Assembly (NCBI RefSeq): GCF_900113705.1
Contig: NZ_FOQI01000014.1
Location: forward strand, 1-64,000
Source: Collimonas sp. OK307
GTDB taxonomy: Bacteria; Pseudomonadota; Gammaproteobacteria; Burkholderiales; Burkholderiaceae_D
Reading direction: 5' to 3'
DNA: 64,000 bases
Below are positions 9,277 to 17,287 of the stretch, in pieces (within the stretch, counting starts at the first letter, position 1; each line of letters starts with the position of its first letter). The notes below the pieces were generated by a model. The model saw nothing but the letters and a program-made list of their open reading frames with translations, was not told the DNA's origin and did no database searches. The translations under genes were made by a program, and so were the position numbers.

Positions 9277-9887
9277 CACTCGCCTCCCTTGTACAACTTG
9301 GCTTGCGTTTGCGTTTGACGTTGATCCGCTACGGCTGGGGTAACAGCTTCGCCGCTGTACTTTGTGTACTGGGCGCTCTCGCCTGGTTGTGGGGCCTACC
9401 GCAACTGAAGGCGCAGGCTAACACTCGGAACGCAGCCTTGCTGTATGTACACAAAGCGTTGGGCGCCGCACCGGCAACCGTTCCGGAGCCAGCTCCGTCG
9501 AAGGCGGGACAGCGATTGCACGATTTTTACGACACTCTCGGAGAGCAGCATGACACCGAGCGACAGATCGAGACAATGTTTGCGCTCGCCGCCAAGAACG
9601 GCTTGATCTTGAGTCAGGCGGAATACAAATTGACTTACGACCGCAACGGCCGCTTCCGCACCTATCGCATACTCCTGCCACTCAAGGGCTCCTATTCGGC
9701 GATCCGCCAGTTCTGCGAACAAGTTTTATTGTCCATCCCGTTTGTCTCGCTTGACGAAATGCATTTCAAGCGTGAATCGATCGCCAACCCGCAGCTGGAA
9801 GCCAAGCTGCACTTCACTGTATATTTGAATACCCAACGCGACGGCGTTGGTGTCAGCCCAGATCCGTTACAGGAGCGCGAACCGTGA
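9273..9887 (+). CDS. PilO/GspM-like bitopic assembly protein
   Basis: About 204 residues. The ATG at 9273 overlaps the upstream TGA. One membrane helix is near 25-45. A periplasmic helix and a ferredoxin-like domain follow (FALAAKNGLILSQAEYKL, LPLKGSYSAIRQFCEQVL), as in PilO. It would pair with the PilN-like protein to link the cytoplasmic motor with the secretin. The start at 9273 is preferred over an upstream in-frame codon because it gives the same 4-nt overlap seen across this operon. Confidence 0.65.
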   Translation: MTLASLVQLGLRLRLTLIRYGWGNSFAAVLCVLGALAWLWGLPQLKAQANTRNAALLYVHKALGAAPATVPEPAPSKAGQRLHDFYDTLGEQHDTERQIETMFALAAKNGLILSQAEYKLTYDRNGRFRTYRILLPLKGSYSAIRQFCEQVLLSIPFVSLDEMHFKRESIANPQLEAKLHFTVYLNTQRDGVGVSPDPLQEREP

Positions 9888-10462
9888 AGCCGCGCCACAT
9901 CTTGTTAGCCGCCGGCGTGTTGGTCGCCGCCTGGCTCGCATTGTATGGCGACAAGACTCCAAGCGGAGGCATCGCGGAGCCGCTAACACACGGCGCACCA
10001 AAGATTAGTACACACGAGGCTGCCTCTGTCAAAGTTACGTCGACATCCACAACTGACACAGCGTCGACCGATGCGCGCTACTCAGACACCGTCGTATCTA
10101 AGCAAGAAATCGTTATCCAAGTCTTACGCTCACGCGCAGAACTGATCGGCGGCAGACCTTCCGAAAAGCAGATGGATGCTCTGTTCGACACGCACAGCTG
10201 GATGCCGATTCCGTCCCCTCAATCCCCCTTCCCCCCATCGCCGCCGACCGCGCCGCCATTGCCATTTACATTTCTCGGCAAAAAAATCGAAGGTGTGACC
10301 TGGGAAGTGTATCTGGCGCGCGGCGAGCAAACCTTTATCGTCCATGAACAGTCGACAATAGACGACAGCTATCGCGTCGATGCTATCCGGCCGCCCACGA
10401 TGACGCTGACCTATCTCCCGCTTAAGCAGGTGCAATCCCTTTCCATTGGGGGTGTGGAATGA
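9884..10462 (+). CDS. small bitopic proline-rich protein of the secretion operon (GspC/PilP position)
   Basis: 192 residues from a GTG at 9884. An N-terminal membrane anchor (about 5-22) is followed by a Thr/Ser-rich stretch, a Pro-rich stretch (about 108-125) and a small beta domain (FTFLGKKIEG..YLARGEQTFIVHE). The last resembles the HR/PilP-type domains that touch the secretin. Proteins at this place in similar clusters are often named 'secretion system X translation initiation factor', which looks like a name given for low-complexity similarity only. It probably links the inner-membrane complex to GspD. Confidence 0.6.
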   Translation: MKPRHILLAAGVLVAAWLALYGDKTPSGGIAEPLTHGAPKISTHEAASVKVTSTSTTDTASTDARYSDTVVSKQEIVIQVLRSRAELIGGRPSEKQMDALFDTHSWMPIPSPQSPFPPSPPTAPPLPFTFLGKKIEGVTWEVYLARGEQTFIVHEQSTIDDSYRVDAIRPPTMTLTYLPLKQVQSLSIGGVE

Positions 10463-12918
10463 TGCTACATCGCTTCACACAACTGTCTAAACTTTCCGCG
10501 CATCCTCGCGTAACGTCTCAATTTGCACGCGGCATCAAACTACTCGGTATTGCCCTGACTGGATTCTTATTGGTCGGCTGCGCTGCGCAAATGGCTTTCC
10601 GCGACGGCAAAGCGCTGGTGGCTGAGGGGAAGGTGGAAGAAGGTCTGACAAAACTACAAGAGGCAAGCACGCAGGAACCGCACGATGCCGAATATCGTGC
10701 GGCCTATCTGCGCGCGCGCGAGCGTGCACTGAGCAGCTACTTGGAGCAGGCGGACCGCTTGGCAGCCAGCGGCCAAAACGATCAGGCTGAACCTTTATAT
10801 CGCCACGCGCTGGCGCTGGACCCGAGCAATGAACGCGCGCGTGCCGGTCTGCAGACGCTTGACACTGCCAAGCGCCATGCCCTATGGCTACAGGAAGCCA
10901 GTACGGCGGTGAACAAGAAGGATGCCGGGAGCGCCAAGTTGAAATTAGCCAATATCTTGACGGAAAATCCCACACATGAACAAGCACGCGCCTTGCAGCG
11001 CAGCCTTGCGGAAAACACCACTACTTTGTCGATGGAAGGGCAATTAGCGGCCAAATACAAAAAACCGATCTCAATCGAGTTCAAGGATGTGGCGCTCAAA
11101 GTGCTGTTTGAAGTGATCGCACGTACATCCGGGCTCAACTTTCTGTTCGACCGCGATGTCAAAACCGATCAAAAGACGTCGATCTTCCTGAAAAACAGCA
11201 CGATAGAATCGGTCGTCCACTTTACCCTGCTGACCAATCAGCTGGAGCAACAAGTACTGGATGCCAACACCGTTCTGATCTATCCGAACACACCGGCCAA
11301 GCAGAAGGATTACCAGGAAATGGTGGTGCGTAGCTTCTTCTTGGCCAATGCGGAAGCCAAAGCGGTTGCCAACACCCTCAAAACCATTGTCAAATCGCGC
11401 GATATCGTGATTGACGAAAAATTGAACTTGCTGATTGTGCGTGATAGCCCGGAAGCAATCAGGTTGGCAGAAAAACTAATTGCGTTGCAAGACGTTGCGG
11501 AACCTGAAGTCATGCTGGAAGTTGAAGTACTGGAAATCGCCCACACGCGACTACAGCAGCTAGGCATTCAATGGCCGGCCAGCCTCGGCCTGACACCACT
11601 GGCATTGGCTGTTACGCCCACAGCATCGACTGGAACAGGCTCTGGCAGCACAACGGTCACACCTCCCAACAGCTTGTCCCTCAATGACCTGCTGCATCAA
11701 AACAGTAGAAGTCTGAGCGCCACAATAGGTACGACCACCGCTAACGCCAATGTGCAGGACACTGACTCCAACCTGCTGGCGAATCCGCGTATTCGCGCAC
11801 GTAACCATGAGAAAGCCAAGATCCTGATCGGTGAGCGAGTCCCGAATATTACGACCACCTCAACCGCAACCGGCTTTGCATCGGAATCGATCAACTACGT
11901 AGATGTCGGCCTGACTCTGAATGTGGAGCCCACCGTCTATCTCGACAATGACGTTGCAATTAAGGTGTCGCTGGAAGTAAGTAACGTGATCAGCCAGATC
12001 AAGACGCAGACCGGTTCCACCGCGTACGAAATCGGTACGCGCACCGCGAGCACAGTATTGCGCTTGAAGGATGGTGAAACGCAGGTGCTCGCGGGCCTTA
12101 TCAACGACCAGGACCGACGATCCGGCAACAAGATTCCGGGGCTGGGAGAAATACCTATCCTTGGCCACTTGTTCGGCAATAGAACCACTGACCGTGAAAA
12201 ATCTGAGATTGTATTAGCAATCACACCGCATTTGATCCGCAATATCCAGCGTCCGGACGCGACCCAAGCGGAATTCCGGGCGGGTACAGAAAACAGCTTG
12301 CGCAATCGTCCCGAGTCACCCAGTGGCGGGCCGAGCGAGTCATCAACGCCCCAGGTTGCTAGCCCTCCCGGTACCGCGACACTGCCGCTGCCGACACCTA
12401 ATTCGCCGCCAGCACCTCCCCCTGGAACGGGTGCTGCATACAACAGCGGAGGAATCAATAATGGCACTATTAATAATGGCGCGGACGCAATGCCAGCCAG
12501 CGCACAACTGTCGTGGCAAGGACCAGCGCAGGTAAAAGTCGGCGGTACGTTGACGCTGAACCTAGCGCTGCAATCGACCCAGCCGATTAGTAGCTTGCCC
12601 ATATCGATAGCCTTTGACACCAAGGTACTGCAAGCGATTAATATCGTGGAGGGCGATTTCCTTAAACAAGGTGGCGCACAAACCGGTTTCACCAGCCGTA
12701 TCGATCCCAGCGGTCAAATCCTGATATCCGATGCAGTCCTCAACGGCGGTGGCGCCGGCGCGACCGCTGCTGGAACCGTTACTTCCATCACGTTTCGTAC
12801 ACTGACCGCTGCAGACACCACGCATGTGCAGTTGTCAAACGCTGCACTGTCTGGCGTGGGGGGCGTTCCGATTGCGACCACGCTCCCTGCACCGTATACG
12901 GTGCAAGTATTACCATAG
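10459..12918 (+). CDS. gspD: lipoprotein secretin GspD-like with C-terminal cohesin-like domain
   Basis: 819 residues. A lipobox (LLVGC, Cys at 41) follows a long N-terminal extension. TPR-like helices cover about 45-195. An STN/N0-type domain follows (about 200-265, [20 protein letters not shown]). The secretin core runs about 345-600 ([45 protein letters not shown]). After a Pro/Gly/Asn-rich linker (about 605-670), residues 675-819 look like a cohesin domain ([27 protein letters not shown]). It would form the outer-membrane channel and is self-lipidated. Two coupled GTGs/ATGs in the operon put it right after the small bitopic protein. Confidence 0.9.
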   Translation: MMLHRFTQLSKLSAHPRVTSQFARGIKLLGIALTGFLLVGCAAQMAFRDGKALVAEGKVEEGLTKLQEASTQEPHDAEYRAAYLRARERALSSYLEQADRLAASGQNDQAEPLYRHALALDPSNERARAGLQTLDTAKRHALWLQEASTAVNKKDAGSAKLKLANILTENPTHEQARALQRSLAENTTTLSMEGQLAAKYKKPISIEFKDVALKVLFEVIARTSGLNFLFDRDVKTDQKTSIFLKNSTIESVVHFTLLTNQLEQQVLDANTVLIYPNTPAKQKDYQEMVVRSFFLANAEAKAVANTLKTIVKSRDIVIDEKLNLLIVRDSPEAIRLAEKLIALQDVAEPEVMLEVEVLEIAHTRLQQLGIQWPASLGLTPLALAVTPTASTGTGSGSTTVTPPNSLSLNDLLHQNSRSLSATIGTTTANANVQDTDSNLLANPRIRARNHEKAKILIGERVPNITTTSTATGFASESINYVDVGLTLNVEPTVYLDNDVAIKVSLEVSNVISQIKTQTGSTAYEIGTRTASTVLRLKDGETQVLAGLINDQDRRSGNKIPGLGEIPILGHLFGNRTTDREKSEIVLAITPHLIRNIQRPDATQAEFRAGTENSLRNRPESPSGGPSESSTPQVASPPGTATLPLPTPNSPPAPPPGTGAAYNSGGINNGTINNGADAMPASAQLSWQGPAQVKVGGTLTLNLALQSTQPISSLPISIAFDTKVLQAINIVEGDFLKQGGAQTGFTSRIDPSGQILISDAVLNGGGAGATAAGTVTSITFRTLTAADTTHVQLSNAALSGVGGVPIATTLPAPYTVQVLP

Positions 12919-12934
12919 TGCTGGAAAAACAGCG

Positions 12935-13492
12935 ATGATTCTCCCTGACACCGTAAATGCTGTGCCTACCCTAGGTAAGGGCCTCCCCCCTTCGGCATGC
13001 GCCGCAAGCGGTCAGCAAACGAGGAGCGCGCGCGGCTTTACCTTGATAGAACTATTGGTGACGCTGGCCATCATGGCTGTACTGGCTAGCATTGCGGTAC
13101 CGGTCGCTCAGGTAGCGCTTCAACGCAGCCAGGAACAGGAATTACGGCGAGCTCTGCGCGAGATACGAAGCGGCATCGATGCCTATCAGCGCGCTAGCGC
13201 AGAAGGGCGTATACCGCGTCCAGTCGGCAGCAGCGGCTATCCCAAAGATCTTGATATCCTAGTGGACGGCGTACCCGACCAACGCGATCCGCATCACAAC
13301 AAAATTTTTTTCCTGCGTCGCATACCGCGCGACCCAATGAATTCGGATGTGGATAGTCTCGAAGCGGCGTCCTGGGGTAAACGCAGTTATGCCAGCGAGG
13401 CATCTGATCCTCAGGAAGGCGACGATGTATACGACGTATACTCAACCTCGACCAAAGTAGGTTTGAATGGCCTGGCTTACAGAAAGTGGTGA
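12935..13492 (+). CDS. pseudopilin (minor), GspG/H-like
   Basis: 185 residues from the ATG at 12935, 16 nt after gspD. It has an unusually long pre-sequence of about 35 residues before the prepilin site G-F-T-L-I-E. A hydrophobic helix follows ([17 protein letters not shown]). The C-terminal part has an [14 protein letters not shown] helix and an RIPRDPMN motif like GspG relatives. It is processed by a prepilin peptidase not encoded in this window. A longer reading from 12824 would run through gspD and is not preferred. Confidence 0.85.
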   Translation: MILPDTVNAVPTLGKGLPPSACAASGQQTRSARGFTLIELLVTLAIMAVLASIAVPVAQVALQRSQEQELRRALREIRSGIDAYQRASAEGRIPRPVGSSGYPKDLDILVDGVPDQRDPHHNKIFFLRRIPRDPMNSDVDSLEAASWGKRSYASEASDPQEGDDVYDVYSTSTKVGLNGLAYRKW

Positions 13493-13496
13493 GCAC

Positions 13497-13892
13497 ATGA
13501 GACAGCGGCTTAATAGAGGTGTTGGACAACGCGCCTTTACATTGATCGAATTGCTAGTCGTGTTGGCGATCGTCGCATTGTTGCTAACGCTTGCGGTACC
13601 GCGCTACTTCCAGAGCATCGACACCTCCAAAGAGACCATTCTTCAGGAAAATCTGCGCGCCACGCGTGAAACCATCGATAAGTTCTACGGCGATACCGGG
13701 CGCTATCCAGAGTCTTTAGATGAGCTGGTGGAAAGGAAGTATTTGCGTGCCCTGCCCTACGATCCTGTTACCGGTAGCAATGCCACCTGGATTATCTTGG
13801 CGCCGGACGACCCAGAAAAGGGCAAGGTCTATAGCATCAAGAGCGGTGCCCTCGGTAATACTCGCCATGGCCAGGCCTTTGCCGATTTGTAG
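13497..13892 (+). CDS. pseudopilin (minor), GspG-like
   Basis: 131 residues from the ATG at 13497, 4 nt after the preceding stop, with GGTGAG just upstream. The prepilin site A-F-T-L-I-E has Glu at +5, followed by a helix (LLVVLAIVALLLTLAVP). The C-terminal part shows DKFYGDTGRYPESLDELVERKYLR and LPYDPVTG, a GspG-type core without the long loop. It is probably a minor or alternative pseudopilin. Confidence 0.87.
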   Translation: MRQRLNRGVGQRAFTLIELLVVLAIVALLLTLAVPRYFQSIDTSKETILQENLRATRETIDKFYGDTGRYPESLDELVERKYLRALPYDPVTGSNATWIILAPDDPEKGKVYSIKSGALGNTRHGQAFADL

Positions 13893-13900
13893 GAGGTAGC

Positions 13901-14449
13901 ATGAGCAGACGCCTTATGCATGACACGCAATACCACGCGGGGCTCGCCTATCTCAGTTTACTGATCTTATTGGCGATCATTGGTGTGGCGGCCGCGGCAA
14001 CGTTACAAATGGGCTCCGTATTGCAACGCCGGGAGGCAGAAGAAGAATTATTGGCTATCGGCAGCGAGTTCCGTAGCGCGCTAGTGAGCTACGCAAATGC
14101 CACCCCGATAGGCCAGCAAGCCGCTCCGCGTACGTTATCTGATTTGTTGAAAGATCCGCGCTACCCGAGCATTCGGCGCCATCTTCGCAAGCTCTACGCC
14201 GATCCGATTAGTGGGAAGCCGGAATGGGGCATTGTGTTATCGATCGATGGGAAAGGCATCGTCGGTGTGTATAGCTTATCGACAGCTACGCCGATCAAGA
14301 TCGGGAATTTTGATCCGGCGTTCCAGAACTTCGCGGATAAGAAGTCTTACGCCGATTGGGTATTCATGGCGACGACTGCCAATCTGAATCCTCTTAACAG
14401 TTCAAATACGCAGCAGTTAGCACGCCCCTTTATTCCGCCGACAAGGTAG
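13901..14449 (+). CDS. atypical pseudopilin-like protein lacking Glu at +5
   Basis: 182 residues, 8 nt after the preceding stop with an AGGAGG site. The N-terminus (AGLAYLSLLILLAIIGVAAA) has the hydrophobic helix of a pseudopilin but not the F-T-L-x-E pattern; Ser occupies the place of Glu. Loss of Glu at +5 is known for tip pseudopilins of the GspK type, so this may be the tip subunit. The rest (ELLAIGSEFRSALVSYANATP, PRTLSDLLKDPRYP) resembles type II secretion accessory proteins. It is the last gene of the operon. Confidence 0.7.
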   Translation: MSRRLMHDTQYHAGLAYLSLLILLAIIGVAAAATLQMGSVLQRREAEEELLAIGSEFRSALVSYANATPIGQQAAPRTLSDLLKDPRYPSIRRHLRKLYADPISGKPEWGIVLSIDGKGIVGVYSLSTATPIKIGNFDPAFQNFADKKSYADWVFMATTANLNPLNSSNTQQLARPFIPPTR

Positions 14450-14562
14450 ATCCGGCTTTCATCGCCCGCAAAGTCGGAACCAAGACTGCCCGCGGCCGAT
14501 TCAACAACAATTGGACACCCCCTGGATCGACAGACACATTCGAAAGGCGTTATTCCACTATC

Positions 14563-14640
14563 GGAGGTGTAAATGCAGCAAAAAAATTCACCGAAGAATT
14601 CAAGCACGAAGTCTGTCAAGTTATTTACGAGAATCGGTTG
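14563..14640 (+). pseudogene. possible remnant of IS3-family OrfA N-terminus
   Basis: In one frame this stretch reads AAKKFTEEFKHEVCQVIYEN, close in form to the KKxxxEFKxEAVxLV start of IS3-type OrfA (helix-turn-helix subunit of the transposase). No start and no continuation are present. It is too short for certainty, but it lies where core genes end and island debris begins. Confidence 0.35.
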
Positions 14641-14804
14641 CGGTCGTGCGCGCAGCCGCCAATGCCGTGGGCAATGTTGAGAATACGATCTTCTGGTTCA
14701 AGAACTATACTTTGCCTACGTTCGACTACAAGACGCCGCAGGATCTAGTTTCTGAAGGACGAACAGAATCGTTGATTCGCTATATTCAATCTCTAGATAC
14801 CATC
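14640..14804 (+). pseudogene. fragment of an Xre/MbcA/ParS-like antitoxin (toxin-binding domain)
   Basis: The frame reads AVGNVENTIFWFKNYTLPTF, followed by DYKTPQDLVSEGRTESLIRY, the pattern of the C-terminal toxin-binding domain of MbcA/ParS antitoxins (W-F..PL..F..KT..LV.EGR...YL). The N-terminal DNA-binding part and a RES/Xre-type toxin gene are missing. An open frame exists from 14511, but the N-terminal part has no family character, so this is most likely a remnant. Confidence 0.5.
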
Positions 14805-15548
14805 TTGCTTTTCGGATTTGATGTCCGGTTGAGGCATACCCATACGGGCCGCTGCCATTGAGACAAAAGCCGCTACGTGCTCGGGCACAGACACACTCGA
14901 CCCAGTACCACACCGCACGCCCTCAGGCGCCATCGCACCGCTCGACTGCGTAAGTAAGCGCCCGACTTTACGGGGCGGCCGCAATTATGGCGGCTGCGAT
15001 CAGTTGCTGATCGGTCGTGGCGGGGCTGGTTGCGTTGGGTGCTGGTACGGCCATTACTATACTGATTGCGGACATTCGTAAGTGGAGCGGCTCTGGCAGC
15101 ACCCGACCCAAGAGGAGGCCCTCCACGGCCATCAAAGCCAACCTTTGTCTTTCTATGACCCAACTTGCATCACATCAAGCGACACGACTTTTCGGATGGG
15201 CTGGAGGACCCGGCCCTTATAACCGGCTTGAACTATCATTTCTAGGTCGTCACCCACAAATATCGTGATCGACATTTTGAGACCTTCGCCAAACGGGTAA
15301 AACATTACTGTCACTGCGTTCAATCCAATTGGTGAACATCTCCTCAGAGTTCAGATCAGCATAAACCGGCACCCCATGGCGCCGGCTAGAATGCTTTACG
15401 TAGTTTTAGGACGAAGATGTCGTACAACGAATGTCGAGTCAAGCCTGAGCTAGTACGCCTAATCATGATTACCAGCTCTATCGAATCCTACTTGCCCGAA
15501 TATCATGCTCGCTCGTCTCCTTCCATAGAAACGTCGCAAGCAATCTAA
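14805..15548. other. non-coding/degenerate left end of the island
   Basis: About 740 bp between the antitoxin fragment and the first Gp2-like gene. Short open frames exist on both strands, but none has coding character, a ribosome site or a recognisable domain. An imperfect GC palindrome centred on ccatgg is at about 15363-15390. It probably contains decayed mobile DNA. Confidence 0.4.
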
Positions 15549-16205
15549 CTAGGCTCTGCTTGCACCAAATCCATGGCTGCCATTCCCGAAAGACTTAGTG
15601 GCTGATTTGCAGAGGTAGCTCGCTCGAAAGAAGAAATCAGCGATGACTGCATGGTCGTCGCGGCGCATGTGGTAGTAGGGATTATCCGGTATATGGACCA
15701 AGCCCTTCACGTTCTCTGATGGCAGTCCTAGCGCACTTGCCCAGGCATCGTGAAGTCGGTTAAACATGTTATCCCTCCCCGGGAAGAATATGCCTAGCGA
15801 GCTGAATGCATCAAAGTTCAGCAAGATGGCTAAGTGGTAATGGGGACGGCCCTGCTGGCCTACCTCTCTGGTCCAGACATATCTCACTACAGTGTCATGT
15901 GCATACTGGTTTGCTCGCAGCGCCAGTTGTCGGTTGTGTTTGATCTTGGCCTTAAATGATCCGATGAAACGCTCAATGATTTGATTGTCATCGGAGATGT
16001 CATGTGAGATCAGGCCAGGTGGGAAACGAAGATCGAGTCTGAACGCAAATACGCGGCGATATTGGTCGATGGTGCGAGACATCGTTTGATGAAGTCGATG
16101 TAGATACTCGCGTATGAATGGGCCCTTTTGCACTTGGATTGGCAAGCCCAGGTACATGCTGTCGTAGTGAAGGGTTAGGTTCGAATTATCGGGATGACGG
16201 ATCAT
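15549..16205 (-). CDS. YagK/YfjJ-type (inovirus Gp2-like) protein
   Basis: 218 residues. The ATG at 16205 has GGAG 7 nt upstream. Family landmarks are RVFAFRLDLRFP, an RYVWTREVGQQGRPHYHLAILLN block, and LVHIPDNPYY/HAVIADFFFRASYLCKS. The HYH motif inside a hydrophobic strand recalls HUH-type replication proteins. Members are found in CP4-type prophage remnants and in filamentous phage-like elements, where a role in rolling-circle replication is supposed. The length matches the short form of the family. No phage structural gene is near. Confidence 0.75.
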   Translation of the reverse strand: MIRHPDNSNLTLHYDSMYLGLPIQVQKGPFIREYLHRLHQTMSRTIDQYRRVFAFRLDLRFPPGLISHDISDDNQIIERFIGSFKAKIKHNRQLALRANQYAHDTVVRYVWTREVGQQGRPHYHLAILLNFDAFSSLGIFFPGRDNMFNRLHDAWASALGLPSENVKGLVHIPDNPYYHMRRDDHAVIADFFFRASYLCKSATKSFGNGSHGFGASRA

Positions 16206-16947
16206 TTTATTCTCCAGTGATGAGGTTCACATCATCAGGACATAGAGTATTTTTTATCACGTGCAATCGCGATCACTGTGTCGTGATTCCCGTAACGTCG
16301 ACGTTGCATGACGCCTCACGTACGAGTCGTTAGTGCGACCGGATTCGATTAAGGTGATCGTAGATGGGGGTTGTAATGTAGATCCCAGTCGGGGATCTTG
16401 AACACCAGGACGTGTGCCATGTGCGAGATAGTTCTGCACTATCAAGTCAAGTGCAGCACACAGATCAACAAGTGCTATGAATGCTCGATGAACCCGACGA
16501 TGTTGTCGTCAGTTATACGTTCCGTTCGAACGGAACGATGTCTGCTCTATTCGTTCAATGCAGGCGAATGCTTTTCGATGATGTATGTAGGTCTGTTTAC
16601 CGAGCAATCCTTTAGACATAAAGTATTAAATAAACCATTAAGAAATGACTGCATAAAGTACATAACAATTGCTATACAAAACATATTACCAATACCGAAA
16701 TTCACAGCTCCGATATTGACCTAGCAGGGTTCAAAAGGTGATCGAATACACGCTGGGGAGACAGATCGATTGCTCTGGGAAATTATGACAGCAATCTGGA
16801 CAAGACTGAATCATCGGCTCAGCACTCTCGGCGGTGTAGCGCAATATCAGGTCACACTAGATAAAGGGAAGTCGGTTCAATATCCTTTTCATTCTTGGCT
16901 TATAGGTTTCGCTTTAACATTCTTGCTGCCGCGGGCGCACCACTAAG
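16206..16947. other. intergenic region between the Gp2-like gene and the DISARM-like operon
   Basis: About 740 bp. The left half should hold the promoter of the leftward Gp2-like gene. The AT-rich part at 16600-16730 has short open frames of no recognisable kind. A perfect 20-bp palindrome is described separately. The right end is the region downstream of the five-gene operon; no strong terminator was seen. Confidence 0.4.
16518..16537. promoter_or_regulatory. perfect 20-bp palindrome
   Basis: cgttccgttcgaacggaacg is identical to its own reverse complement, with no spacer. Symmetry stops exactly at the ends. This is the form of a binding site for a symmetric dimer or of a resolution/nick site. 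No protein is assigned, and no second copy was noticed in the window. Confidence 0.5.
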
Positions 16948-17277
16948 TCAAGGCATTGCGGAATTGGAGACTGGCCCGGACGGCTTGGATCTCTTACCCT
17001 TGGGAGGGTTAACGGGAAATGCGCTTGCGAGTCCAAGTGCCACAAGGCGAGCCTCAATTTGACCTTTAAAAGGCTCCATCCTTCTGTAGGCACGCCAAGA
17101 CAAATCAATTTGATATTTAAGGGACGGCAGTAGCTTGCGCGCACCAGACGCCCCAGACACATGGACGATGACCTCACAGGTCAGCTCATGAACTAGGCTT
17201 CGAGCACTATCCACAGGTAGGCCGTTCAGGTGAGCCGCCAGCCCATGGACAAGCGTGGAGCGCAACGTATTCGACAT
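16948..17277 (-). CDS. small hypothetical protein, last gene of the DISARM-like operon
   Basis: 109 residues. The ATG at 17277 lies 10 nt after the drmB stop, so it is probably co-transcribed. It is mainly helical (TLVHGLAAHLNGLPVDSARSL) with a middle that may pair as strands (CEVIVHVSG) and a basic, Pro/Ser-rich tail. I do not recognise it. DISARM operons usually carry a phospholipase D-fold protein, DrmC, near this place; no HxK motif is present here, and the protein is less than half the size. A longer reading to 17481 would overlap drmB and is not preferred. Confidence 0.6.
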   Translation of the reverse strand: MSNTLRSTLVHGLAAHLNGLPVDSARSLVHELTCEVIVHVSGASGARKLLPSLKYQIDLSWRAYRRMEPFKGQIEARLVALGLASAFPVNPPKGKRSKPSGPVSNSAMP

Positions 17278-17287
17278 GCTGTCGATC

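Noticed and set aside
11937-12692. Leftward open frame of about 250 codons opposite the secretin
   Set aside because: Antisense to conserved secretin and cohesin-like domains.
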